Source: Sphaerosporella brunnea | Taxonomy: Eukaryota > Ascomycota > Pezizomycetes > Pezizales > Pyronemataceae | Length of the DNA stretch: 64,000 nt | Assembly (NCBI GenBank): GCA_008704415.1 | Contig: VXIS01000067.1 | Location: 105,683 to 169,682, forward strand | Reading direction: 5' to 3' | Notes under the pieces: generated by a model | Database searches by the model: none | What the model was told of the DNA's origin: nothing | What the model saw: only the letters and a program-made list of their open reading frames with translations | Shown here: piece after piece, positions 54,357 through 64,000 of the stretch | Layout of the letters: each line of letters opens with the position of its first letter | Numbering within the stretch: position 1 is the stretch's first letter | Program-made: the position numbers and the translations under genes

Positions 54357-54366
54357 TCACCTCCCC
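54357..54366 (-). other. Polypurine tract
   Basis: On the minus strand GGGGAGGTGA abuts the 3' LTR, the expected position of the plus-strand priming site. Confidence 0.65.
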
Positions 54367-54414
54367 GATGACAAAAAGAAATCCCCTATCTCCATCCTCT
54401 TAGTCCTCCTAATC

Positions 54415-57400
54415 TCAATCCGTTTCCTCCTTCCAATCATCTGCCTCGAAAAGCGTGATATCCACCACTCCATCTTCTACCTCCATTACCCAAGCTTGCC
54501 TCTTCCGTCGTTTGCGGCGGGGCCGTGGTTTTGCCTTCTCGGCTGCCAGTACACGCTGCAACTCCCCATCCACAGCCTGAAATTCCTGCAGTATCTCCGT
54601 TCCACCGCCAGTGAACATCTCCGCTGGCTCCCAAGTCAACACCTCATCGTTCTTCCATTTTACCTTGTACTCGATCCGTCCACCCTCATCCCGGTTTCGG
54701 CGCCATGAGCGAATTTCCTCCACTCCATACTCCGCCTCAGGCGGTGCTTTCGCATGGGCTCGTGTGATGCGCAGCGCAGGAGCTGGTGCCTGCGGTCGTG
54801 AGTGATCGATGGTCGAGGGCTTGAGTGAAGCCACATTCTGAGTGCGTGCTATCTTCCAGTTCTTGGGCAATAGAACTTCAAATGCATTTTCACCACGCTG
54901 CTTCCCAAGCTCAAACTCTCCAATATACTTCTGGTGTAGCACTTTACGGTGGTTATCGGTGTCGGTGGCATACGTGATTGGTAGGTTCTTTGCGGACAAC
55001 AGAACTTTATCTCCTTGCTGAAAGGTATGTGGTTGTCGATGCTTATTGGCTTCTGCTACTTGCTGTTCCTGCGCATGCTGAAGATTTTGTCGCAGTCGAC
55101 TAAGCGTGTTCACCATTTCTGCTGCAAATGTTCGGCCATCTGCCGGCAAATCCACCCGTCCAGGCCAACTCCTCAGACCTTCTCTACGGCTCCGTTCTTT
55201 TCCAACACTTGCAAGAGCATCAAGTGGCATGCGAGGGACGTAAAAGAGATCAGCTTCAAATGGGGACATTTCGATTGACTTCTGCCGGGTTGCGTTGTAT
55301 GCGAATTCTGCAAGAGCGAGCAGTTGATCCCATTCATCCTGGCGTTCGCCTGCATATGACCTGAGATATCGCTCAACAATCGAGTTTGCCTTTTCAGCCT
55401 GCCCATCGGTTTGAGGGTGAAATGCTGTTGACATACGGAGCTTGGTATCGAATTCACTCATGAGGGTCTCCCAGAATGTTGATGTGAATCGTATGTCGCG
55501 ATCGGACACAATAGCATCCGGGAGTCCATGGTATCGCACATAGTGGTCACGGAAAATCTCAGCAAACTTCACAGCGGTCAGGTCCTTCTCCGTGGTCGCA
55601 ATCCAGTGTGCCCGCTTTGTCAAAGCATCGATAATGGTGATGATGGTGTCATTTCCATCCTTCGTCACCGGTAACTTTGTAATGAAATCGATATTAATTC
55701 TCCGCCATCTCTCGTCCGGGATATCCAAGGGCTGTAGGAGTCCGTACGGCTTCTGATTTGATGACTTGGTACGTGCACATGTTGCACAGCCTTGTACATA
55801 GCGCTTCACTTCCTGATACATTCGCGGCCAAAAGAACCTTCGAGCAATTGTTTCGTACGTTCTGCTAAGCCCACAGTGGCCTCCAACTGCCGCGTCATGT
55901 GCCTCTCGAAGAATACGATACTTGACATCTTTTATCTGCGGAATGACCAGACAGCCAGTGTGGTTGTGAATGATCATACCATCATCCAAATGGTAGTGTC
56001 GTCCACGAGAGTGCTGCCGGCGAAGGTCGGCCTTGTGCTGTCGCTCCTCTCCTGGTGACCGTTTGCCAACTGGTTTCGATTCTGGTTGCAAATGATACAA
56101 AACATCGCGGCAGTAGGGATCCTCCAAATATCCACGACGGATGCTCTCGAACCATTCCTTGCCATCTTCAATAGCCAGTTGAAATAGCTCCTCATTTGCC
56201 AATGTCTTGCTCGCAGATTTTAAGCGTGGCAGTGGTGGCTCCTTGTAATCTGGACGTCTACTCAGGGCATCCTGCACGTAGTTCTTTGCTCCCGGTAAAT
56301 ATTCAACATCAAAATCATACTCCATCATATCCTCGAGGGCACGCATCTGACGTTGACTGAGCTTTGGTTGCTGTAGCATGTGACGTAAGCTGGCGTGATC
56401 GGTTGATATTGTTGTGTGGCGGCCCAGTAAGTAGTATCGCCAATGCTTTAGAGCGTCACGGATTGCAGGAAGTTCCTTGTCGTATGTGGAATAACGTTGT
56501 TTCGCACCGTGAAGTTTGCGTGAGAAATAGGCCAGTACCTTCTCCTCAAAGCTTTGGCCGTCATCATCCGTTTGCTGTAACTGTCGTAGCGTGGCACCAA
56601 TGCCAAAATCTGAAGCATCTGTTCGAACAAGGAATTCACTGTTTCCAGCCTCCGGTAGTGCCAGACAGGGTTCTGACGTTAGTACTTCCTTGAGATCCGC
56701 CATAACCTGCTCCAGCCTCGCCCAATTCTCAGTGTTGGCCACATGCGCACGGAATTCATGCTTGCTCATATTGAGGACTTCGAAGAACGGTAAAGCCTTT
56801 ATGGCAAACTTGGGTACGAACTTGCGGTATGCGCATTTCTTGTTCTTCAGACGGAATCCATTCTTCCGCAGCGTATCCAGGACTGCTTTTACATGCCACT
56901 CATGTTCCTCCATTGTTGTTGAGAATATCAGAATATCGTCAATAAAAACCACGCAGTATGCTTTGTGAGGTGCAAGCAGCTCAGTGACCATTCGCATAAA
57001 CCAGGCTGGTGCCGTGGCTATACCTTGCCGTATAACAAGTCATTCCCACAGACCGTCTGGGCCGACAAATGCAGTCTTTTCAATATCTTCTGGAGCGACA
57101 CGATTCTGTGAGTATCCGCTCCAAAAGTCCATTTTTGAAAAGAACTTCTTGCCCTGAAGTTTATCGATGAGTTCCTCTGGTAGTGGTAGTGGAAATCGAT
57201 CCTTGATGGTAATTGCATTGAGTGCCCGATAGTCGATTACCATACGTAGTTCCCCAGGCGCTCCACCTGGTTTGGGAACAAACAACACTGGAGCTGCATA
57301 GGGTGAGTGACTGCGTCGGATATGTCGTTTGCTGCTGAATAGCTTTGTCTGCCGCTTATACTCATCCCATTCTGCTGGGGTAAGGCGGTATGGAGCTCGG

Positions 57401-58305
57401 TATGGGGCTTGAGATCCAGGAACCAGTCGTATACGGAAATCGCCAAACTTAGGTCGGTGTGGGGGCAGCCCTTCTGGTTCCTTAAAGAGGTCGGCGTACT
57501 CCTTGCGAATCTTGGCATCCATAAGACTTGGACTTTCCACTTGATTCAACTCAGTTGCAAATAGCTCGTGAATGGTCTTTGCTGCTTCCAAACTTGCCAG
57601 GCGGCGTGTTCGCGCTGAAACAGGCTCCGTGCGACGTGAAGAGTAATACTCTCGGCATGCGGTTGTTGGTATCGCCATGTCCTCGTACTCCCTTTCACCA
57701 GGTGGATCAATGTATGCAACCACCTGCTCAACAACCATGAGCTCGATGCCATCCTCTCGTTCTTCTCCTTTTTCCTTCTCCTCCTCCGAAATGCCACCTT
57801 CTCGTCCAACACCTCTCACCAGGCCGCGGAGGCGAACAGCTTCGATTCCGCCCACCGGATGAATTGTGATGACGTTGGTGGTATGATTGATATCATGCTT
57901 GATCTCCTCCATCCAATCTTTGCCAAAGATTATGTCGTATTTCACCAGATTGTATAGTGTGAACCAACCTGAGTATTTGAAACGACCGAATGCGATCTTT
58001 AGCTTCACTTGCACTCGCGGCAGGTTTTCCACCTTCCCAGCTGACGTGAGTTCCATATTTCCACGGTTGCGTCTCTCCATCTTCTCTCCTGCCACTGCTT
58101 CAATTGCCTCCACCATTGATGGTGTAACAAATTTATGGCTTGCTCCACCATCCATCAACGAATATGCTGTAGCCACTCTCTTCTCTTCGCGACTTAGAAC
58201 CGGCAAATTGAAACGTAGTAGATTAGCTGAATCTCCATCAACTATGCTAAGCTCCATTTTGACCGATCCGTGGGCTGTCGTGCGCGTGGCGGCAGCCCGA
58301 GTCAA
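54415..58305 (-). pseudogene. pol: gypsy pol: protease, RT, RNase H, integrase, chromodomain, one stop
   Basis: Protease active-site motif SLMDGGASHKFV lies about 50 residues in. RT follows (LFVPKPGGAPGELRMVIDYRAL, KMDFWSGY, catalytic VVFIDDILIFS), then RNase H (LVRTDASDFGIGATL and YSTYDKELPAI). The integrase zinc site is HDAAVGGH...CATC, and the DDE core has IDALTKRAHW, IVSDRDIRF and GQAEKANSIVERY. The C-terminus is a chromodomain (YGVEEIRSWRR, YKVKWKNDEVLTWEPAEMF), which in chromoviruses steers integration to modified chromatin. A single TGA at 57040-57042 interrupts RT after GLWE, where relatives carry Trp or Tyr. Both sides remain in one frame. Start is probably by frameshift from gag; no good ATG is present at the left edge. 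Confidence 0.9.
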
Positions 58306-59745
58306 AAATCCACCTCCTTATCCTCCAACGCATACAGCTTGCCGTCCCGGACCTGGCCAATTATGCGTCCACCCATCGCCTTATCCTTCGTCTGCTTTTC
58401 TTTCTTTTCCTTATCGTCATCCTCAAGCTGGTTGACTTGGCTGTTTCCTCCACGGCCACGTCCACTATAGCCACTACGGCCACCATATCCGCTATATCCG
58501 CCACGTCCCCCACGGCCTTCTCCATTATATCCTCCACGGCCACGGCCACGACTTGGCAGGCCACCACCAGGCTTGTAATCGTCGGGAGTGCCGCACTGGT
58601 AAGAATGATGGCCATATCCGCCGCACTTGAAACACTTCTCGCGGTCCTGTCCCTGTCCTCGTCCGCGACCGCGACCACGAATGCTTACTGCATCCAATTC
58701 CATTGGGGTCGGTCCAGTGGCCACAGTTGAAGTAGTCAGGACTGCAGGGGTTGAAGAGGGAATAGAGGTAGCCGTAGGGGTTGCCGTTGAGGGTAGGTTT
58801 GAGCGGTTCGACTCAGCGTTCTCCACGATAGTCATCAGGTCATCCAGATACATGGTCTTGTGCTCACGGTGGAGGGTAGCCATCATCGACTGGTAAATTG
58901 TCTCCTCCCGCGCAGTAAGTTTCTTGATGTAGAGGGCAAAGGCGCGTCCACCTTTCTGCTCTGTTTGTTGATAAACTCCGAGCATCTTAGGGATTCCCAG
59001 AAAGGCATGATGGAAAGCATATGCCGTAGTGTACTTCTTCCTCTGCATTTTCTCCAGCTCGGTCCACAGGTCCTCCGTAGCTCCCGTTGGCGAGAATCGA
59101 TGAACCATCATGTCCGCAAACTCATTGAAGGTAAAGGGGAATCCATTGTTCCGGGCATCGTCATATGTAGTGTTGTGATTATCCTCCAAGACCACCAGCT
59201 GCAACCAGTTCATTGGCTCATCCGCAAACCAACCAGTCGCATATTCGATGAGTGAGTTGGAATCGGCTGTCGAGATTGTAGGTCGAAGGCGCATCACAGT
59301 GCCAGCAAGGCGAATCTTCTGAATGAACGTCACCACCAACTTGTGATCGAGTTCCCCCTCAAATGCCGTGAGAGCGATTGCCTTCAGCTGCTGCTTCTGA
59401 TTATAATCAGGATCAAGACGATTGGGTCGCTGCGCAGCAGCGAGAATATGCGGGACCTGGGATTGGAGGTGGTGTATACTGTCGTGCCTGCTGTTGCGGC
59501 TGCTGTTGTGGCTGCTGCTGTTGCTGCAGCTGAGCCAGTGCGCTTCGCAATTCTGCTAGTCGTCGATTGTGGTCCGCCTGAACCTCACCAAGTCGCCGCT
59601 CGTACTCCTCCTGCGCAGCTCTCATCTGACTGTTGTGTTCAGCCTGAAACATCGCCATCGCAGAGGGGTCAATCTGAGCGGGCATCTGGGGCATCCACGG
59701 GTTGCCAGGTGGTTCGAGTTCGTCAATCCCACCGCCGAAGTCCAT
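58302..59745 (-). pseudogene. gag: gypsy gag with CCHC zinc knuckle, one frame break
   Basis: The N-terminal part starts at the ATG at 59743-59745 (MDFGGGIDELEPPGNPW), has a coiled coil (EEYERRLGEVQADHNRRLAEL) and a Gln-rich run, and ends in a stop near 59413. The next frame continues smoothly with RPNRLDPDYNQKQQLKAI, a capsid-like body (WFADEPMNWLQLVVLED, FTFNEFADMMVHRF), an Arg/Gly-rich region and the knuckle CFKCGGYGHHSYQC. A one-base frame change near 59.44 kb separates the two. Gag forms the cytoplasmic particle that packages element RNA. The stop is TGA within GATTTTTGAC, overlapping the pol frame. Confidence 0.82.
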
Positions 59746-59845
59746 TGTCGATCGCGTCGCTTGGTGTCTCGTTGTCGGTTGCTTTGCTTTACTCAGACGC
59801 GCGTAGGGAACGTTACAAGGTAACGAGGTACGTCTGTCCGAGTAA

Positions 59846-59858
59846 GGTGCTGCTACCA
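59846..59858 (-). other. tRNA primer-binding site
   Basis: TGGTAGCAGCACC on the minus strand, two bases inside the 5' LTR. The leading TGG complements a CCA tail; the priming tRNA was not identified. Confidence 0.6.
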
Positions 59859-59860
59859 AA

Positions 59861-59988
59861 TGTCGCGAGGGATCGGGGTTGGTTTGTAGGGGAAAGGTTG
59901 ATTGATTAGAAGCGACGCCAGCGGGGGACCTCCAGGTCTATCTAGGTTCCCTCACTAGTCGTCACTCGTACCTATATGTATCCCTACA
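59861..59988 (-). repeat. 5' LTR of the gypsy element
   Basis: 128 bp, matching the LTR at 54229 at every base compared. In the element's transcription direction it lies upstream of gag and would hold the promoter. Confidence 0.92.
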
Positions 59989-59993
59989 TGCAG

Positions 59994-60786
59994 TGCGGCC
60001 TGCGCGTTGGCCTACGCGGCGGGGCCGGTTGGCGGCGCCTTGTTTCTCAGCAGTCGCGTCCAGGGCGGCGATGTCCTGCACTCTGGCAAGACCGTTGAGA
60101 GTCTGCTTGACTTGGTTTCTGTCGGCGATGCGCCGGCGTTGTTCGGAGTCGCAGTCCATCCTGATATCGTCGCTTGGTCGGCCGGGCGGGTGGTTCGTTG
60201 GTATCGCTTCGTCGTTCAGGGTTCGTCGGGCGTAGCGGGTATGCTGACCAGATGTAGGGAAGAAGGTGATGGGACGCAGATGTCGCGTTGTCTGATGGGA
60301 TTTCGGCCAAGTCGAACTCCGCCCCGCAGGATATTCTGGAAACTCACCATAGACCCCGCTTGAGGTACCGGGGACCAGTCAGATCGGAACTACTCCCAAC
60401 TTGACCCACCGGCAATGTTCCAACACCGCAATCAAGATGAACCCTCTTGCATCGTGTGATGTTGCAGGTCTACGGTCCAGGTCGGCGGGAAGGTTCCGTC
60501 GCTCACACTACTCGTCCCCTCTGCCACAAAACGCCACAGTGTATACTGTGACGTATCGATTTTGCAGATTTATTTCTTGGCCATCAATAGTCCGCACCTG
60601 GAATAACTGTCGGTGAGAGTGTGAGGCCGGCTGGTGGCCTCTATCAAGACTCGGTTCTGACCCGGCGTGCTTGTGCACAAGACCGCTGGTGTCTATGCCA
60701 CTACCAAGACATCTGTCTCTCACTCTGTAGCAATGGGACTCATATCTGGACTTCGCCTCGGTACCGGCCTTGTCGCGAAGGCGGGT
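59994..60786. other. Right flank of the gypsy element, unassigned
   Basis: Minus-strand frames here (59962-60159, 60047-60310) would continue into the minus-strand frame at 53809-54216 if the gypsy were removed. This suggests insertion into older coding-like DNA that I cannot identify. The rest has no gene. Confidence 0.35.
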
Positions 60787-61119
60787 AACTGACTGCCCTA
60801 TATTTTACCCCCGGCCCTAGGGCTTTGGACTAACAGGCGATACGATATTATAAGAAATGGATCTATCTTGGATGCCCCCCGCGATAGCAGAGGTAGCAGA
60901 AACGAGGTTGCCGACGACGACAACGACGATGGCAACGATGAAAATGAGGAATGGCGTGGACTTTCTGACGGCAGGTCAGAAGAGGAGAGCGAGGGGAAGT
61001 CCAGGGAGATGGACAAGGAGGATGATGGGGAGGATTCTGAGGAGGAGCCTGAGGAGGTAAACGAAGAGGGGTCTGAAACCAGGTTGTGTGTGGCTATTTC
61101 GGGGGTATTCTGGGGTTGA
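60787..61119 (+). CDS. Open frame with strongly acidic segment
   Basis: The frame is open from about 60787 to a TGA at 61117-61119. It reads LWTNRRYDIIRNGSILDAP followed by about 60 residues dominated by Asp and Glu (VADDDNDDGNDENEEW, EDSEEEPEEVNEEG). There is no ATG near its left edge, so it would be an exon or decayed tail. Acidic tracts of this kind occur in nuclear proteins; nothing more specific can be said. Confidence 0.28.
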
Positions 61120-62327
61120 GCGGAGCTATGGGTCATGTTTCTGCCCTTCGGTTTCTATGGGTTTCGTTTCGGTTCAGTTAGACTCCGCCATGAGCAATCA
61201 GGCCAAGCGGCTGCGGGCTAGGATTTCAGGATTTAAAAGGGACTTTGTTTCCACTTTGTGGTTTTCCTTTCCTTTCCTTGTCTCTCCATTGAACCTGCGT
61301 ATTTCATTCTGATGTAACTGTTCTGCTCTTCAACCTTAGACCCCGTGCGTGCCTCCTTTCGTCTCTGCTTCTTGGATCAAGTACCGGGTCCCCTGTCTAT
61401 CACCCACCCGTACACGAGTGCGCTAGACCCCCTCCTGCCTGTTTCCAATCCTTCCCATTACACACGGAGGTGCGGGAACAATGGGCCAGCATCGCTGAGC
61501 ACGCGCCGGCTGGAGGGCGTGCTTTTGTTTTCAAAATACGAACAACGTCTTTTTTCTCGTGATGCCGCGCTCCGGAGTTAAACTTACAGAAAGTGGCTGT
61601 GCGAACACCATACAATATCGAGATGTAGGATTATGGTAGACTTTATCATCATCCGCTTGTCAGCCGCAATAGTATTGCAAATCCCATAACTCCTACCCAG
61701 TGTGCGTTACGACAGAACACGGTCGCACTCTTACACTGTTGACCGCGATATTGGCTTCGTATCCCACGCCGGCGACAGCGATCTTTGCGTAAAGGGCGGG
61801 CAGACTGCAGCGGCTCGACCTGAAATACCGAGCGCGGAAGCGAGACCGGAGGCGCAACCGCAGACAGCTTGAATACAGCGGTCGTCCAACTGCCTGGGGC
61901 AATTGAGCGGCATGCCCGGATTGTGGTCCCCTTAATTTCGTATGGTTGGTGCGGGCGGTCTGGCTGTCACGGACGAGGCAAGGTTTCTTCGGTATAGCCG
62001 CAGTCCCGACAGGGATATGCGCACAGCCGTCTGCACTGCATATACGTCGCGATGCGCTCCACTCCCCACCATAATCTCAGCCCACCCGGCTGCGTCCAAA
62101 TGGAGTCCACCCAACTGGAGACATAATGCCCATCTGTACACAGCAATCATCGTGCCGAAATACATGTTGTTATTACCACTGAGCCTTTAACTGAAGCTCT
62201 AGTCATCAACCGTTTTCGGGTTATGACAACCCAACAAATGACAGCCGCCTGCTGTGGTTGGGGATGCGGAGTGATTTCTCACATATTTCATCGCCCTCCT
62301 TTCAATACGGCAACCAGGTCCTAGGAA
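61120..62327. other. Intergenic, no gene recognised
   Basis: Short frames only. It ends at the octamer CCTAGGAA (62320-62327), the presumed target duplication copy left of the second hAT element. Confidence 0.4.
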
Positions 62328-64000
62328 CAGTGTTCCTAATAGCCAGCCCGCCCGTCGGGCGGTGTTTAAGCTAGTTGGGCTACCAAGGCAGCCGGGCGGG
62401 CTGTTTAAGCTGAAGAAATCCTACGGGCTGGCGGGCGGGCTGCCACACAGGTAGTACAAGTAGAAAAATTCAATTTTTTGCAACGCAATATGGCGATTGT
62501 CCCGCGCCTACACAGTGCTAAAGAAAATGTCTCGCGCCTGCACTGCCTGAAAAAAACCACGCGCTTTGCAGCGCTCCTACTATGTTGTCCAATCTTTGAT
62601 TGTTCCGGCTGCCTCGCAATGATTTAGACACTCGCATGCCTCAATGATGTCCACCTTAAGGCGAGCGCGACGGTCAGTGATGATCTGCTTAGCACTGGAG
62701 AACACACGCTCCACCTCAGCTGACATTGCTGGGATGGTTAGAATTTCCAAGGCCATCAACGCAAGTCTTGGATAAGAACTGCGTTTTAATTTCCAGTAGT
62801 CAACAAGGTCGGTAACCGTTGCATCCTGGGCCTCTTTGAGCCACCGTTGATATTCATCAAGCGTGAGCGCTTCATCCACAACTTGCGCTGCACTAATGGA
62901 TGTTTTTGAGCGTCGCCCTCTACGTCCTTTGCCTTTGAAACCAAAGGAAGCTGCAGGCTGCGGGGCACGGGCCACATCCATAATAAGTGCATGTAGAAAG
63001 TCGATTGAGGTCTCACCACTTGTTTGGTTCGGGCTCTCCTCTGTATCATCCCCTTTGTACTGTTGCTCCCAGAGGTCCTGCACTTGGGACTTGGCGTTCT
63101 GTACCCACTCCGCATAGCCTGCAAGCGTTGGATGTTTGAGTCTTGTCATGTTTTCCAACCCCTCCCACTTCAATTGTCGACCCAGAACGATAGCAGCTAG
63201 ATAGACCGGAATTTCTGTTGTAATTTTGATGTCCAGGCCATTATTGACAGAGGTCTCTGGAATTTTGAAAGCAGTGGTGAGATGTTCCTCTTTACCTTCG
63301 TTTTGACGGCTCTTGTACTCATCATGGCGGGTGGTCAGCTTCTTTTTCAAGTCTATCAATGCTGGTAAAACTTCTCCGATGGTTCTGTGTACACCTTTCT
63401 CTGAGCGGCCTTCCAAAGCCTTTGTTGCTTTCTCAAATGGGAGCAGTATTTGAATTAATTCTTCTAAAACAGTCCAGTCTGCACGTCCAGAGCATCCTCA
63501 TGCAGATCTGAAGTGGCAGTAACGAAGAAGTTAACATTGTTTTGAAGTTTGATACCACGCTCAATCATGGCAAACGTTGAATTCCAACGCGTATCGTTTT
63601 CTGCAACCAAAAGCAACTCTGCTGCATTGGTAGTCTGTATTTCATCGCCTGCCAGGGTGGTATGAACTCGGATTGCCAGAAACCGCTGGATCCTCTGGGG
63701 TGAACCACGAACATAGGTTACTATGTTGCGCAGCTTACCCAATGGGCCCAGTTTCCGTCATTGTACAATCAGTTCCCGCTCCTTTCCAATGGCTAGTATC
63801 TCTTCTTCGATTGTCTGTGTATCCTCTCCAATGTCAAGATTAACTCCAGTGCTATATAGGATACGTCGTGCGATCAAATTTAAAACATGACCGAAGCAAT
63901 GGAGTCTGCGTTCCGCCGCAGAGAAAAAAGAAATTGAATCCTCAGGGTTTTCCAAGAGGTGCTTAGGATCTTCAGAATCATCAGCTACAAGACGAACCTC
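62328..64000 (-). mobile_element. Second hAT transposon, 3' part, runs off the window
   Basis: The left terminus CAGTGTTCCTAATAGCCAGCCCGC, followed by GGCGGGCT-type subterminal repeats, resembles the ends of the MITE at 19497-23131. About 250 bp inward begins a minus-strand hAT transposase. The right end and the second target duplication copy lie beyond the window. Confidence 0.75.
62580..63955 (-). pseudogene. hAT transposase, C-terminal two thirds, disrupted
   Basis: Three minus-strand segments read in order. 63955-63758 includes AAERRLHCFGHVLNLIARRIL, the hAT CxxHxxNL-type block. 63742-63464 includes RKLGPLGKLRNIV and ENDTRWNSTFAMIERG, the RWNST signature. 63416-62580 includes the hATC dimerisation region LTIPAMSAEVERVFSSAKQI with DRRARLKVD. 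Segments 1 and 2 share a frame, separated by a TGA at 63758-63760 where relatives have Trp. Segments 2 and 3 differ by a one-base frame change near 63.47 kb (continuing as DWTVLEELIQILLPFEKA). The N-terminal BED finger is outside the window. As it stands the protein is not functional. Confidence 0.85.

Larger units (their letters stand above)
54229..59988 (-). mobile_element. Ty3/gypsy chromodomain retrotransposon, 5760 bp
   Basis: Two 128-bp LTRs (54229-54356 and 59861-59988) are identical by eye, each bounded by TG...CA. A TGCAG target duplication flanks the element. On the minus strand the order is 5' LTR (right), primer-binding site, gag with zinc knuckle, protease, RT, RNase H, integrase, chromodomain, polypurine tract, 3' LTR. 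The chromodomain places it in the chromovirus clade. Identical LTRs imply recent insertion. A stop in RT and a frame break in gag suggest it was copied by another element's proteins or damaged since. Confidence 0.92.
54224..59993. repeat. 5-bp target duplications of the gypsy element
   Basis: TGCAG at 54224-54228 and at 59989-59993, directly outside the two LTRs, as expected for a Ty3/gypsy integrase. Confidence 0.85.

Noticed and set aside
56364..56693. Plus-strand frames of 100 or more codons within the gypsy element
   Set aside because: They are antisense shadows of the pol frame, which carries all the recognised motifs.
57040..57042. TGA at Trp positions in several elements taken as evidence that TGA codes for Trp here
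   Set aside because: The intact hAT transposase (788 codons) and the two-exon gene use only TGG for their many Trp residues and contain no in-frame TGA. The TGA cases occur only in damaged elements.

Overview
This window reads as nuclear DNA of a filamentous fungus, most likely Ascomycota (inferred). The evidence is: TTAGGG-type telomere hexamers; short introns of about 50-115 bp with GTRAGT donors and CTGAC-like branch sites; a typical fungal mobile-element load (Tad1-like LINE, chromodomain Ty3/gypsy, BED-finger hAT, pogo-like relics); and an F-box/ankyrin-like gene. GC content is moderate, and genes are sparse and widely separated. Most of the window is intergenic DNA and transposon debris.

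Left third (1-19.4 kb): a LINE 3' relic, an F-box/ankyrin-like gene (2.07-2.62 kb), an acidic nuclear-type orphan on the minus strand (3.9-4.5 kb), decayed MITEs, a perfect head-to-head telomere-repeat palindrome (7.3 kb) beside a dense GGAACG/CGTTCC cluster (7.4-7.6 kb), two pogo transposase fragments, and a gene pair at 9.99-12.1 kb whose second member is ankyrin-like.

Middle (19.5-44.5 kb): an intact-looking hAT transposon with 8-bp target duplication, inserted inside a second hAT-type MITE that has its own 8-bp duplication. This is followed by a three-exon coiled-coil/acidic gene (26.9-27.7 kb), two tRNA-like genes with T-run terminators, an unrecognised multi-exon gene (33.1-34.3 kb), a well-formed orphan gene (37.0-37.8 kb), possible small membrane-anchored genes (40-42.7 kb), and several copies of one MITE family ending in CAGGGCTGTCAA.

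Right third (44.5-64 kb): a decayed minus-strand gene, a two-exon orphan gene (47.1-48.1 kb) with telomere hexamers at its intron donor, a broken ankyrin-like gene, a frameshifted Tad1-like LINE (51-54 kb) split by a MITE, a chromodomain gypsy element (54.2-60.0 kb) with identical LTRs and a 5-bp target duplication, and the 3' half of a second hAT transposon running off the end. Its left terminus resembles the ends of the MITE at 19.5 kb, so that transposase family is a candidate mobiliser of the MITE.

The host genes show no pathway linkage. The main story is layered transposition into a gene-poor region that also holds several orphan genes. I did not find a convincing new defence or biosynthetic system. 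The most unusual signals are the telomere-repeat palindrome with its adjoining motif cluster, telomere hexamers at intron ends, and the nested hAT pair.
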